A stretch of 64,000 nt of DNA, taken from Trichoplax adhaerens (Eukaryota; Placozoa; Uniplacotomia; Trichoplacea; Trichoplacidae). Made by a program: the position numbers and the translations under genes. The notes beneath the pieces were generated by a model. That model worked only from the letters and a program-made list of their open reading frames with translations. It did not search any database and was not told the origin of the DNA. Every line of letters begins with the position of its first letter. Positions within the stretch are counted from its first letter, which is position 1. The DNA is taken from the NCBI RefSeq assembly GCF_000150275.1, contig NW_002060947.1:6721211-6785210 (forward strand). The letters run 5' to 3'. Below, piece by piece: positions 38,901 through 50,900 of the stretch.

Positions 38901-41900
38901 AGCGAATAACATTCGATCCATATTTTTTACAGTATGAGATGCTAACGCCAATCCATCTTGCCTGTGTTAATGGATTCAGCAAGATTGCTGAATTACTTAT
39001 TAAACACGGATGCAATGTTAATGCTATGGACAATCGCGGCAGGAACGCATTCCATAAAGCAGCAATAAGTAACAATACTGAAATTATTCGGCTAATCCAT
39101 CAAAACGTACTTTAATTAATATAAATGCATAAAGGCAATCTTACCTTTTATTTTATTACAATCGTAATATAAAGAATCGGGATCACTGATCCATAACTTT
39201 CTTCTTGTCCTTCAGGGTGGCTATATTGAGGCTTCAGATAGTGATCTATATACGCCTCTCCTAGCAGCTGCTTATCATGGCTGCAAGGAATCTCTTCAAC
39301 ATTTGATAAATTGCAAAGCTAATCTATTCGCTCGACATATTAATGGAAGAAATGTTTTGCATATTGTAGCTGAACGTAATCATGGTGATATAATGAGATA
39401 TTTAATTGAGGTAGTTAACTCTAATTTGTGTTATATCTATAGATGGATTGAGTCATTTAACGTATTAAATAAGGAAGATAATTATTGCTTAATTTTTTAA
39501 TCACGATTATTGTGTCAATTTCTTGCAGCATGGTGGAGAAATGTTAATAAATTGTCCTGATGATGATGGAATTATGCCAATCTTTGCTGCAGCCCATGCA
39601 GGTGCCATCGCTGTAAGTTATTTATTCGGTTTAGTCAAATTACAAACTAATCCGAAATCTTATTATCAGTCTATTTACTACATTTCACTAATAACTTTAT
39701 CAAAGTGAATGGAAGCAACAGATTCCGCAAACATGTTCTTCGATTTATCTCATTCCTAGCCTTGTTTTATTTCAGACAATAAACGTATTGAAGGAATATT
39801 TAGCTCGTACTGATTTATTTGACAATAATAATAATTCCATGATTCACGTTGCGACGAAAAATAATCATCGGGATACTGTGTTTTACATACTAAAACATAT
39901 CACGCAAGAGGTTAACTTACGTAATAATTACGGGCAAAAGCCAATCCATGTAGCAGCCATAAATGGTCACGATAGAGTGTTGACTCTTCTAATTAAGTAC
40001 AGATCAGATCTGGATAGCCGGTAAGGGCGCAAAATCATAAAGGCTGATTACTTTATTTTAGCCGTACGGCGATTAGATTATGATTCTGCACTGCAGAGCA
40101 TTGCCTAGACCTAAAGAGTTTACTGTATAATATTTAAATGTTATAAGGGAAAATTGGAAACTATTAATTGTACAACGGAGTAGACTTTGCAAACTATTAA
40201 TTGAAAAAATTTATTAATTGTGCAGTAAAGTAGAATTTAGAAACTAAGAATGAAACGGCTTAGTAAATGATACCTTGTCATTTTCGCCCTAATTGCTCAT
40301 ATCATGCAATCCGAATTTTTAACTGCAATATTGCTAATTCCTAACGTTATAGGGATAACTTTTCTTACTCGCCGTTACATTATGCCGCACGCGGTGGCTT
40401 TCTATCGACGGCTAAACTATTAATTGAAAACGATGCCAAAATTGATGTAACGGATAAAAGTGGGGTAAGTATTGAATTAAAATCGTCTATATTCATCTTT
40501 TTCTAGAAGCTATTCCTATATTTTCAACAATTAAAATAGTAACAATCCAATTCAAAAAAATTAGATGAATTGATACTTGCTAATTTCTGATTCAGAACAC
40601 TCCTTTGCATCTTGCTTGTGCCAATAGCTTTACAGATTTAGCTAATTTATTAATTGATCATAACGCTGATCCAACGTTAACTAATTATCGTGGTCAAAAC
40701 TGTCTGGATATTTGCATTGAGAGCAATCAGTCTGAATTAGGGTCAATAATAGTCAAGAGTAAATAGTAAGTTGTCTGTCAAATTTATATTACACAGTTGT
40801 TTTACTGATAAAATAGATACCCATACGTCTAATCACGAGTTGATTAATTCTAGTGGCGAAAAAGTTATGGAAAATAGAGCTTATGATGGTTATTCACCAA
40901 TGAAAAGACTGATTGAAAGATTACCAGCTGTTGCTAAGGTCAGTAAATTTACTAATGAAAGTTTCTGTTACTTATAAACTGACATACAGATTTTAGCTCA
41001 TAAGCTCCTCAAAGTTTGCGTTACATTCTTGGCTATTTAACAGGATGCTTTAGATAAATGCGTTATTCTTTCGAAAAATACTATGAACGATTCTAAACAG
41101 GTTGATTGAAAATTCTAATAGATTTTGTCATAATTGTAATTGGTATTTTAAGAAAGATTCCTTTGAAAATTTAGGTAACATTTGATTTTCGTTACTTGGA
41201 GAGCTCTCCAGAAGATAAGCAACTCAAAGAAGTCAAAGATAAATATTTAGCTGTAAAGGTAAAGCTTTTGTCTTAAAAAGACTGTTATAGTGATAGCTTA
41301 ATTATGCATTGCAAATCTCTTAAAGATCGTTTATGCTGATAATGGTGTTATTTAAATCTAGAGTATGTTAAAGTATGAACGAAACGAATTAATGAGACAT
41401 CCAGTGGTAGCAGCATATCGGCATTTTAAGTGGTATGTATGTTTTAATTTAAGAATACCCTCTTTAAATCTATAACACTACCCTGAATGAATAATAGGAT
41501 ACTAAATTTTAAAATATGATCGCATCAATCTTTTAGGAATGCCATTATGAAATATATCTACTACGGAGATTTACTGCTTAAAATTATATTTCTTCTTGGA
41601 GTCGTTATTCCCATAACTCTAAACGCTCGTGATTACTTAAACTACCGGATTGAAGAAGTTAATAAGGATCCTAACTTAACATCAGCTAATATCTACCAAG
41701 GATATTTTGTAAGCAAAATCGTAAAGTAAATGATAAACAATTCAAAATATTAAATACATTCTATAGCAGATTACCAGAACGAAAAGGCTGAGTAGCACAA
41801 TCATGATTTTCCTTCGCTAATATATATAGATATACTTCCTATCAGCTCGAGCATTATTGTAGTAATACATAATCATATCATTTATTAACACATTATAATT

Positions 41901-44371
41901 ATTAATCAGACATTATCTAATTTTAAAAGATTTTCATACATAATCCAATAAGTGCTTCTATACTTTTGATTTCTCATATTCTTACTTCGTTGTAATAACT
42001 ACCGTAGCTGATATTGAGTTAAACCTTAACCGCAATCTCATTAAATTTGCCATTAATCAACAACCTGGAAAGAGACCATATCACTTATTTTTTATTCGTT
42101 GTCTAGTTTATCAAAATATAATTATTAATCAAATATTGTCTCATTGTAAAAGAGTTCGCATATAATTAATTAAACGCCTGTATTCTCTTGATTTTTCATA
42201 TTTTTACTTTAAATTCACTAATTGATATTAAGTCAAGTTTTTGCTTCAGTTTCATTTAATAAAGTGTCTTCAACATTAGGACATAAAAACTGGAGCTTCC
42301 TTGTAAGCTTCACTCTATTATATAAATCAATTTCGTCTCATAACTACCGAGGATTATCTATTTTAACTTTATGCTAATTTGAAACTTTACTATATGCCAT
42401 TGAATCTGTAATTTGTCAAAATTTTAGAAAATGGTTCTATCATTCATGCGTTTTATTTTCATGCCTAGATTAACCAAATGATCGTAGAAAGAAATATTAT
42501 CGTATTTTTAGCCGTTTGCATTGCATTATCTTCGCACTTGGCTTTACTTCTATCTAGTGTAAGTAAATTTTATAATGGTTTCGATTAAGTGTACTAATTA
42601 CTGTATTGTCATCGCTAGTTGCTGTAAATATACAGTAGTCATAATTAAAATTTTAATGTATAGATATTTGTTGAGTAACAATATATACTTCTTATTTAGG
42701 TATATCAGTATAATCTTCAACATATATACTAAATCTTCCAATATTTCTTTCAGCCCAAATTATTTTTTAAGTCCGGGTTATTCATGCTATGGCAAATTGT
42801 GATCGAAGGATTTACATTATTTTATTGCATGCCATTCGATATGCCAGTCTTTCCTCTATCAATTCAAGTCGGTGCCATGATTGTTTTGCTCCTATTGATA
42901 ACTTTTATGTTTAATTTAAGAAGGTAATAAAACTAGAACTTATCAAGTTATGCAAATTGTAAGATTTCACAGGATATAAAATTTTATCCTGATATAATTT
43001 TAAAGGTGATGAGTTAAGTTAGAACTCTTACTTAGTAAGACTAATCACAACTCATATTTTTAAGGGCTTACGGCATTGGAATCTATCTGTCTATGTTTTT
43101 TACCATTATTAAAACTATCCTAAAGGCATCCATTACTATCTATCTCTTCATTTTCGCCTTTGCGTTAGCCTTTTACATGCTCTTAACTGATATGGTAAGT
43201 CTTAATTCATACAATTCCATCAAGCTCTACGGTAAAGATCATGTATAGTTCTTATGATTTCTTCTATTTTTAACCTGATTATTTAGCCTATGTTTAGTGA
43301 ATTCCATTTCGCAATCTTTCGCGTAATGACTATGATGGCGGGAGACATTAGTTTCGAAGAAGTGTTTAATTATATGCGAGAAAATAATCGAATGCAAACG
43401 GCTGGAACGGTCTTTGCTGTCATTACTTTAGTAGTTATATTCATCAACATTGCATTCGCCAATCTCTTAGTAAGTTATCCATTAGCTAATAGTAAATATT
43501 GTGTTTCTTATTTACGATCGCATAAAACTGCTAGTTCGAGACAATTATAAATTGAAACATTCGTAATTACGGTAATGAAACAGTGCTTATGAGTTAAGTA
43601 AATTTGAATAAATAATAATATGTTTAAGTCCTTCTCACGATCATATTTTTCTCCAGGTCGGCTTAGCTGTCGGTGATATCGCTAAAGTTCGACAAAGTGC
43701 CGATTTGGCTATTATTCGAATGGATATTAAATTTATCCTTGATCTCCAGCATTATCATTTCCCTAGCTGTGTTAGAAATAAATTGTATAAACCATCTCTT
43801 ATTCTACATGTGGATAACAATTCTAAATTGTTCGAAAGGGTATAAATTGATTTAGCTTAGCATTAGCTGCATGTTATTTTATGTTATAAATGCAAGATGA
43901 ATTAATTGTTACATTATTACTAATTCATTTATGATCATATCATTACGGCAGAGAGACTGGAACAAGCTAACTGCAATTTTGGATTTATCCAAAGATAGCC
44001 AAGAATCAAACGATAATCAGGAATTAGATATAAAGACTTTGCATAAGGAAGTTACTAGGCAGCAACTAGAGTAAGTGGATCAGAATTAGGATACAGTGGT
44101 ATCCTATATTTTAATTGCGGCACCCCAACTATTTATCAGGACCTACAATAATGTATATTCTTAAAAGTTTACCCCTTGGAACTATTGAATTTATTTAAGA
44201 ATTTTAAATACGGATTTTATTTCATTTCTTTCTTTAATTTGTAGTGTTCAACATGTTGCTAACCTGGTGCAAGAGACGAAAACAGAAATGATTTCTCGAT
44301 TCATTATTATGGAAAGCAAAGTGAACAAGATATTAACCGTTCAGTCTGCTTTCGATACCAATAGTCAGTAG
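35969..44371 (+). CDS. TRPA-like ankyrin-repeat channel gene D, complete
   Basis: A TRPA1-type channel of 1156 residues in 25 exons: 35969-36271, 36833-36995, 37120-37298, 37843-37968, 38170-38278, 38368-38459, 38756-38803, 38933-39106, 39216-39410, 39529-39612, 39776-40020, 40353-40464, 40596-40765, 40854-40938, 41044-41100, 41175-41258, 41362-41432, 41537-41708, 42469-42558, 42754-42923, 43065-43194, 43287-43469, 43657-43839, 43952-44070, 44245-44371 (TAG). The total of 3471 nt stays in frame with GT-AG junctions. The N-terminus (1-101) is longer than in B and contains GSLVSIGIA. Ankyrin repeats span about 102-666; S1 is in exon 18, S2 in 19, S3-S4 in 20, S5 in 21, pore and S6 in 22. The filter motif MAGDISFEE has the G-D pair of TRPA1. 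GLAVGDIAKV follows S6. Compared with B, exon 11 is three codons shorter and exon 15 two codons shorter. Confidence 0.93.
41890..42330. repeat. Two-copy tandem duplication in gene D intron 18
   Basis: The block attattaatcagacattatct near 41900 recurs as attattaatcaaatattgtct at 42121 (period about 221 bp). Later words match too (ttttgatttctcatattcttactt versus ttgatttttcatatttttactt). It explains why intron 18 (41709-42468) is long in D. Confidence 0.65.
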
Positions 44372-45120
44372 ACAGAAAGAAAGTAACACCTAATTCATAA
44401 ATATCAATTCTAGTATCCGCTAGTACGTCCAAATACCCATACTTTGATCAATTCAACTTTGTGATAGCAGTAGGGTCACTACTTTCTACTATATTTTAAT
44501 TTAATATTTAACCGAATAATTTATATTTATACCAATTCTCTAACATGGCTCTTGACATTAATTAGAATAAAATTTGCGAAATAGTGAGAAAATCTTTTGA
44601 CACGGTATGTAAATTGGATAATATCCATATTTTTTTAAATCGGCAGTTTTCACTTGTAACTTTAAAATTTGATTATGTAGAGTAGTTTCTTGAAAACAGC
44701 ATTGCAAACCCGGATATATGCAGCTATTATCAAATTTTTGGAGAGTATAAGTAACGATGTAGGATTAACCATATAAATTTATTACCTCTGGGCGACGAAT
44801 AGATTAAGACTTTCGTAAATTCTGTACTTTTCAATCGTATATTAATAATAATTTATAGAAATGATAAATAATTTAATTTAAAAACCTAGAGCTATATATA
44901 GCATGCTAACTAGTTTCTTACATAGGCAGTAAGCAGATTATGTATGTATCTCATATTCCCTGCCTATCTTACTGATCTTACTGAAAATAAAATAAAAGAT
45001 CTCGAATGTAAGAATCTAGCACTTCTTGCACATTTAATGATCGCATAGTAATTTCAGTACCTTCACATCCACACAGTAAAACAGTTTTAAATAGCGATGT
45101 TGTTAACTTATAAGGATACT

Positions 45121-45470
45121 TTATTCCAAAAGCTAGAATAATTTTTTATGTGAGTATCACGTGAAGATAATTTTTAGACTGTACCGTAACTAAGCATTGC
45201 CTTAAATAATGTTTAAAATATCTATAAAGTATTCAATCGATATTGTTAGATTACAAAAATATTTTATTCCAAAAAGCTAAAATAATTTTATAAGAAAGAA
45301 TTACATAAATATGGTTGTTTAGAGCGTTACTAAATATTACTATAAGTTATGCGCATATAATCATAAAGTACTCAATGGATGTTATAAGGTTACAAAAATA
45401 CTTTATTCCAAAAACTAGAATAATCTTTGATATGAGGATCACATAAGGACGATTCTCAGAAGGTAACTAA
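45121..45470. repeat. Three diverged ~140-bp tandem units
   Basis: The word ttattccaaaa(a)gct/actagaataat starts units at 45121, 45264 and 45403. Each is followed by a run containing atcac(a/g)t and a gttac/taac word, and the units are preceded by gttaga/aggttacaaaaata. A single further copy is at 63691, in the duplicated block behind fragment F. Confidence 0.7.
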
Positions 45471-47150
45471 TTAATTATTTAAGAGCATGATCCTCATATA
45501 TCTATAAATTTTTAAAACTTTAGCTAAGTAAAGCTATAGCTGAATCTTATCTGAGTTTTAGACATAGTTCAAATTAAGTACACATTATATAATTCCATGG
45601 TTATCACTATGGCCTGTTATACACATTCCTTAAGTTGTCTTTTAAATGAATTTGATCTTAGCATGACAATAGCGGTAATCGGTTAAAATTTGAATGGAAA
45701 ATATATGGTAAAACTTTTTTGGCGTGAAAATTAATATTTTAAAATTATAACGGCCAGCCCTATACACTAACTATTTACACTTATTATGCCGTTTACATTA
45801 TTAATAACTCTGGCTTGAGAACAATAAATTTAATTGACGGTTCATAACAGAATTAGATATTGTCAAAAAAACAGCTTCGCGACAAAGTCTATTTAAATAA
45901 GAATCTCGAAATTTCTGAAGTATCCGGATTCAACATCCCTAAACTACTCATAAGAGCTAAGGCACTTTTACCTTTACGTTATAATACTAGAGAACTGATT
46001 TTACGCAACGATCAGCCGAGCTTATATACCTTTCGGTAGTGGTTAATGTTGATGAATCATCTTACAACAGCAATTATTGGTATGGACGTTTACTGACTGA
46101 TTTTACATAATCGAGCTACAATGAGGCCACTCATAGAGTCATTTTAGTACACCTACACATTACCGTTAGTCGTAATTACAGTTATAAGGGCTTATACTGC
46201 ATTCAATTGCTACATAAGAACTGTATACAGTGCAATACATAATTTCCTGTAATATATTATAACTTCATTGATTCCAACTGTAGGAAACTAATTGTGATCG
46301 CCATATATAATTATTGAGGTCGCTACGTTTAGTCATTTAATTCTCCACAACAGTTCACATCGTGACAGACATACATTAGAAATGATACGTTAATGTCTGG
46401 TAGTAAATTATACGTAAATTATTTCATTGTCACGCAATTATGATATTTATATTTAGGACAAGCTAGTATTTAAATAAGCGGCTCTTTTAGGTTAATAGTT
46501 ATAAAACGTTCTAAAATTATTAGAAATCAATTCTTATTTCTCTCTTTTCTACAATATAAGAGTAATTTTTACTTATTATACAAGTATATTTACTAGCCTT
46601 CTCGTTGCGGATAATTCAAATTCTAATTAGTTCTTTTGATATTTATCTTCATTGATAATATAATTCACAATTTATTGCTGTACTCGAACTTTTTGAGCCA
46701 TTCTACTTTTTATTCTTCTATAATAAACAAAGCCAGTAACAAGTTTCGCTGTTATCTTGAAATGTAACAACCGGAAGAAGTAACGAGAAATAATAGTGCG
46801 TTTAAATTAAGTTTACAAAACAGTATCTCATTATAATACTATACGAGTATAATCTAGTATTAGGCTTAAAAGCCTTTAAATTTAACTGCATAGCCATTCA
46901 TGAAGTAGAAATCCCAAGTTACGATTCTTTAGTAAATTAGCCTGACATTATACAAAATATGATAGAAGAAAATCTGAAATTATGGTGCATATATATAGTT
47001 GAAAGACGGCTGTTTATTATAATTCTAGTCAATTGAATAAAGGCTGTGTTTCTTATTCTGTAGACGTAGCAAATATTTGTTACATAGTAACATCTGAAAG
47101 TGAAATTGCTAATACACTAATAAATAATTCATAACTTAAAATAATGTAAA

Positions 47151-47605
47151 TGCCCTTTCATTAGATTAAAAATTAATCTATATTCGAATTTAAATTGAAA
47201 AATTTTTGTTTAAATAGATGCTATAAAGTATCGTAATATTAAAAAATATACCTATAATTTCATGTATATTCAATGATGCGTATTTCACATAGTTACTATA
47301 TACCGTCCCTAATCAATCGATTTTTATAAACGATGGCATACCAGGTATTACCATCTAAAGAAGGAGTTAACGACATACTAATTAATATTTTATACATAAA
47401 GTACTGTAAGTACCCTATCAATAAATTACAAATTAATCTATAGACGGATTAAACTGGAAAGTTTTGTTTCTGTAGATGTTAAATAGTACGTCAGTATTAA
47501 AAGTGTATGGTAATTTCCGTTATATTCACTGATACACATTTCACATGTTTACTACATACCATATCGATCGATTGTAACCTATACTATATATAAAGGTGGT
47601 AATTA
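47151..47605. repeat. Two-copy tandem duplication, ~260-bp period
   Basis: The block at 47151 (aaattaatctata, aaattgaaaa, ttttgttt, agatg, tatattca, gatgcgtatttcacat, catacc) recurs from 47411 with the same order of words (aaattaatctata, ttttgtttctgtagatg, tatattca, gatacacatttcacat, cataccat). Diverged but clearly related. Non-coding. Confidence 0.65.
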
Positions 47606-47953
47606 TGGTAATTTTCCTGGAATTCGCACTTCTTTCGACGGGCTAGATAAAAACAATTGAATTAATTACTAAACAGTACCACCGTATTTGGAATGTAGAA
47701 CATTAGAAATTGAATTTTAACGGGCGTGCTCAAATACGTCCTGATACTTTGGTATAATAATAAAATAATCGGTAAGCTGATTAAAGTCGGATCGAACACC
47801 TGCCCTTTTCTACTTATTCTGACCAATAAACTACAAAATTATTCTCATTTTCAAATTTAAGATTGATTTTAATTAATTGTAAATCATTTTAAACTTCACA
47901 TCACCTTTACAAATTAAAACTGGGGACAATTGCTTACGATCCATTTAGAATAA

Positions 47954-50900
47954 ATGTTAAACATGAGGAAAGGATCAAAAATACAGGCATTTGATCATAA
48001 GAATGAAGACGAGCCGAACTGTAATGACGTTGTCCGATCTGGTAGTAGCAGGAGGAAATTTTCCAATTGTAAATCGAAGAAAAATCTGACTCGCTCTTCA
48101 GCTATCGAAAATGGCATCAAGAATATGCTCATTGATGTGAAAGAACAGCATGTAAAGTCAAAAACGGCAACTGATTTTGCAGTGAATAGCTCATTAGTTA
48201 GCCTTGGGTTTGCTGCATCAAATTCTAAAGCACAGGATCTGTTGAAGGTGAGAAGTATACGTACATTCACCGAAATGTATTTCTCGATTTCATTCTTATG
48301 GAACAGTGTAGGTGAAAGCCTGATAGTAACAAATTTTAGATATTAACGAAGTTTTACCGTTATTGTAATTAATAGCTCGCCATAAATTTTTTGTTGCAAT
48401 TGAACTACTTGGTGTTGAAATTACAATCGATCCCAGGCAATAATTATAGGCTAAATAGTCATGGTTGGATCCTAGATTCGAATCTACTTTTTTATTTGGG
48501 TTTTCTGTAATATTTTTAATTTTTTTAGTTGTAATAAAGAGCTATAGGTTATCACTTCTAAGACGCATCGAAAGGAATTGAAGCATATTGTAAAGAATTT
48601 AACATGAAAGAGCACAATATCAAACAATTTCAATCTGAAAATATCTTTAAATGCCCTGCTTTTATCTCTTTACATTTATAAAAATGCACAAATATCTAGC
48701 TTGGTAATAACCTAAATAATGCTTATGTTTAAAACTATTTCAAGGTATGCGTAATTATTATTACTTACAGAAGGAAATGAAATTGATGTAAAACACTATA
48801 ACCACCCGATCCAAACGATTGTCTTCAATTCTTACTCCAAAATCATTGATTAGTTCAATCACTAATTTGTAATGGTTTAATCAACTATAGTGTTAGCGGG
48901 GAAAAGCTAAGTTTCTTTTGATCATGATTCTAATCCTGCAATTTCTTAAATGGAAATATGGATTTAAGGATAAATTTAATATTAGGCTTTTCACCTAAAC
49001 CTGAAGACTGATAATTATAATAGCGCACCGATAATCACCATGCGCATGTATTTGCAATTTATAAATAATATTGACAAATGACATAAAAGTACTATTTGCA
49101 GACGAAAATACGTAGATTAATAGCTTCTGATCAAAATTGAGTTTTAGTTCCTAACTGTAGATACTTTTGTCTAGTACTGTACTTTATAATAAGTACTATA
49201 CCTAATTAGACCATCTGGATATCAGATACCCTATGTTTGTTGCCGCCTTATATTGGTTTTTGAGGAAAGTAATATATTCGTAGTTGATATTGATATGCAT
49301 TACAGTTCGAGTATACATGCCAGGTGAGGGCGTATAGAAACGAAGAAATATCTCGATGTTGGTTGCAGAAATCCAAATTATTTACATATCACCATATGAA
49401 ACAGCAATCGCTAACACTAATGATATTAGCATCGATAAGTTGATTATTACTACGAACATTCATAGTAGTATCAATAAATTGTTAGTATGTTTGGCCTTTG
49501 CTATCATACATAGACTAGACTTAATAAAAAATGATTCAGCGTCTACTTTAATACCGTGCGACAAAAGTTATTAGAAGATTTATTCACGCTATTTATTAAA
49601 ACTGTTGACGTTAAAATTGAAAATAAATAACCAGCAAAGTAATCCAGCGGTACTAGTAACAGTAAGGCAAAGATCTTTAAAGTTAGCAAATACGTATTTA
49701 GTGTATTTGACACATAGTAGGCTAATTGATCAGATGTATTCGAAATTTTATACGTAAAGAATCTATATAAAATAGGTAAAATTTGGTCTTTGTAGTCTAC
49801 AGACCATGTAAGAAAAATTTCCAAGGATGATATACCCAACCCATCCCTGATACTGTTTTGAAATGTACTTGTACTTTATTGCTCAATTAAAGAGTTGCAA
49901 TTGCTTTCTAGAATTTTCATACACGAGTCCTGATAATTAGTACTAAATTAAACAATTCTGATCGGTGCTTCACAAAGAAGTAATTGATGCAATTACAATA
50001 TGAGCATTTTTAACAAACTATAGCAGCAATTTTCTTATTTCGGTAATCTATCCCACCCTCTGCATTATATCAATAACAGTTTCTTATAGCCAGGGTTCAG
50101 TAAGTATCATAGAAATATTATTGGGCACTGTAGTAACCTGCAATAAATCATTAACTGATTGATTCTTGCGATAGTATAATTTCATAAACAATTCTTAGTT
50201 TGTTAGATACTAGCCGAAATTGAGAATCGTATTTTGTTTTGAGTACCATGTCACCCAGTACCTCCGAGAGTAGGCATAATTATATCCATTATTGTCACAG
50301 TTATGGGAGGTGATATACTTTGGGAGATTATAACAGATCTCATTAAATCTGAAAATTGTTAATTTTTGCAACGATGGACGTTTAAACTTAATAGAATACC
50401 CTACTTAATTTGTAGTATTATACTAGAAGACTGTCAAAATTTCAACTCTGCGACAAGAAAAAGTACAGTAAAAGTAAATAAGTAACTATTGACTTAAACG
50501 CCATTCTACTAAACGTTAAACACATACAGCGAAGTACTGTAAAGAAAGAAATTATATTAGCATAGACATTTTTACAACTTCTTACCACATATCTGCAACT
50601 GTTTACCACATAACTCAATTCAAACATTCCCGTTTATATAGAAACCGTCTAGTTGTAAACAACAGTATTATTATTATACCTTACAGGGAGAGACATCTCG
50701 AAATGAGATGTTCCTTACATAGCTTTAATATCAGTAAATATTTTTAATCTCTTACTCAAAATTAATCTTAATCTAAGTTAGTATGCTGACTAACTCAACT
50801 ATCAATAGCTGGAACTTGAATCATATTACTACTATCTGTCCATAATAACAAATATGTAATAAACTATCACAAATAATATTTACGTTAAGGCATTCCTTAT

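Larger units (their letters stand above)
44372..47953. other. Intergenic D-E, repeats and no gene
   Basis: An AATAAA at about 44567 could end the gene D transcript. Two tandem repeat blocks lie at 45121-45470 and 47151-47605. The stretch 45000-45690 is also duplicated at the right edge of the window (63540-64000). No coding exon was seen; the gene E promoter should lie near the right end. Confidence 0.5.
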
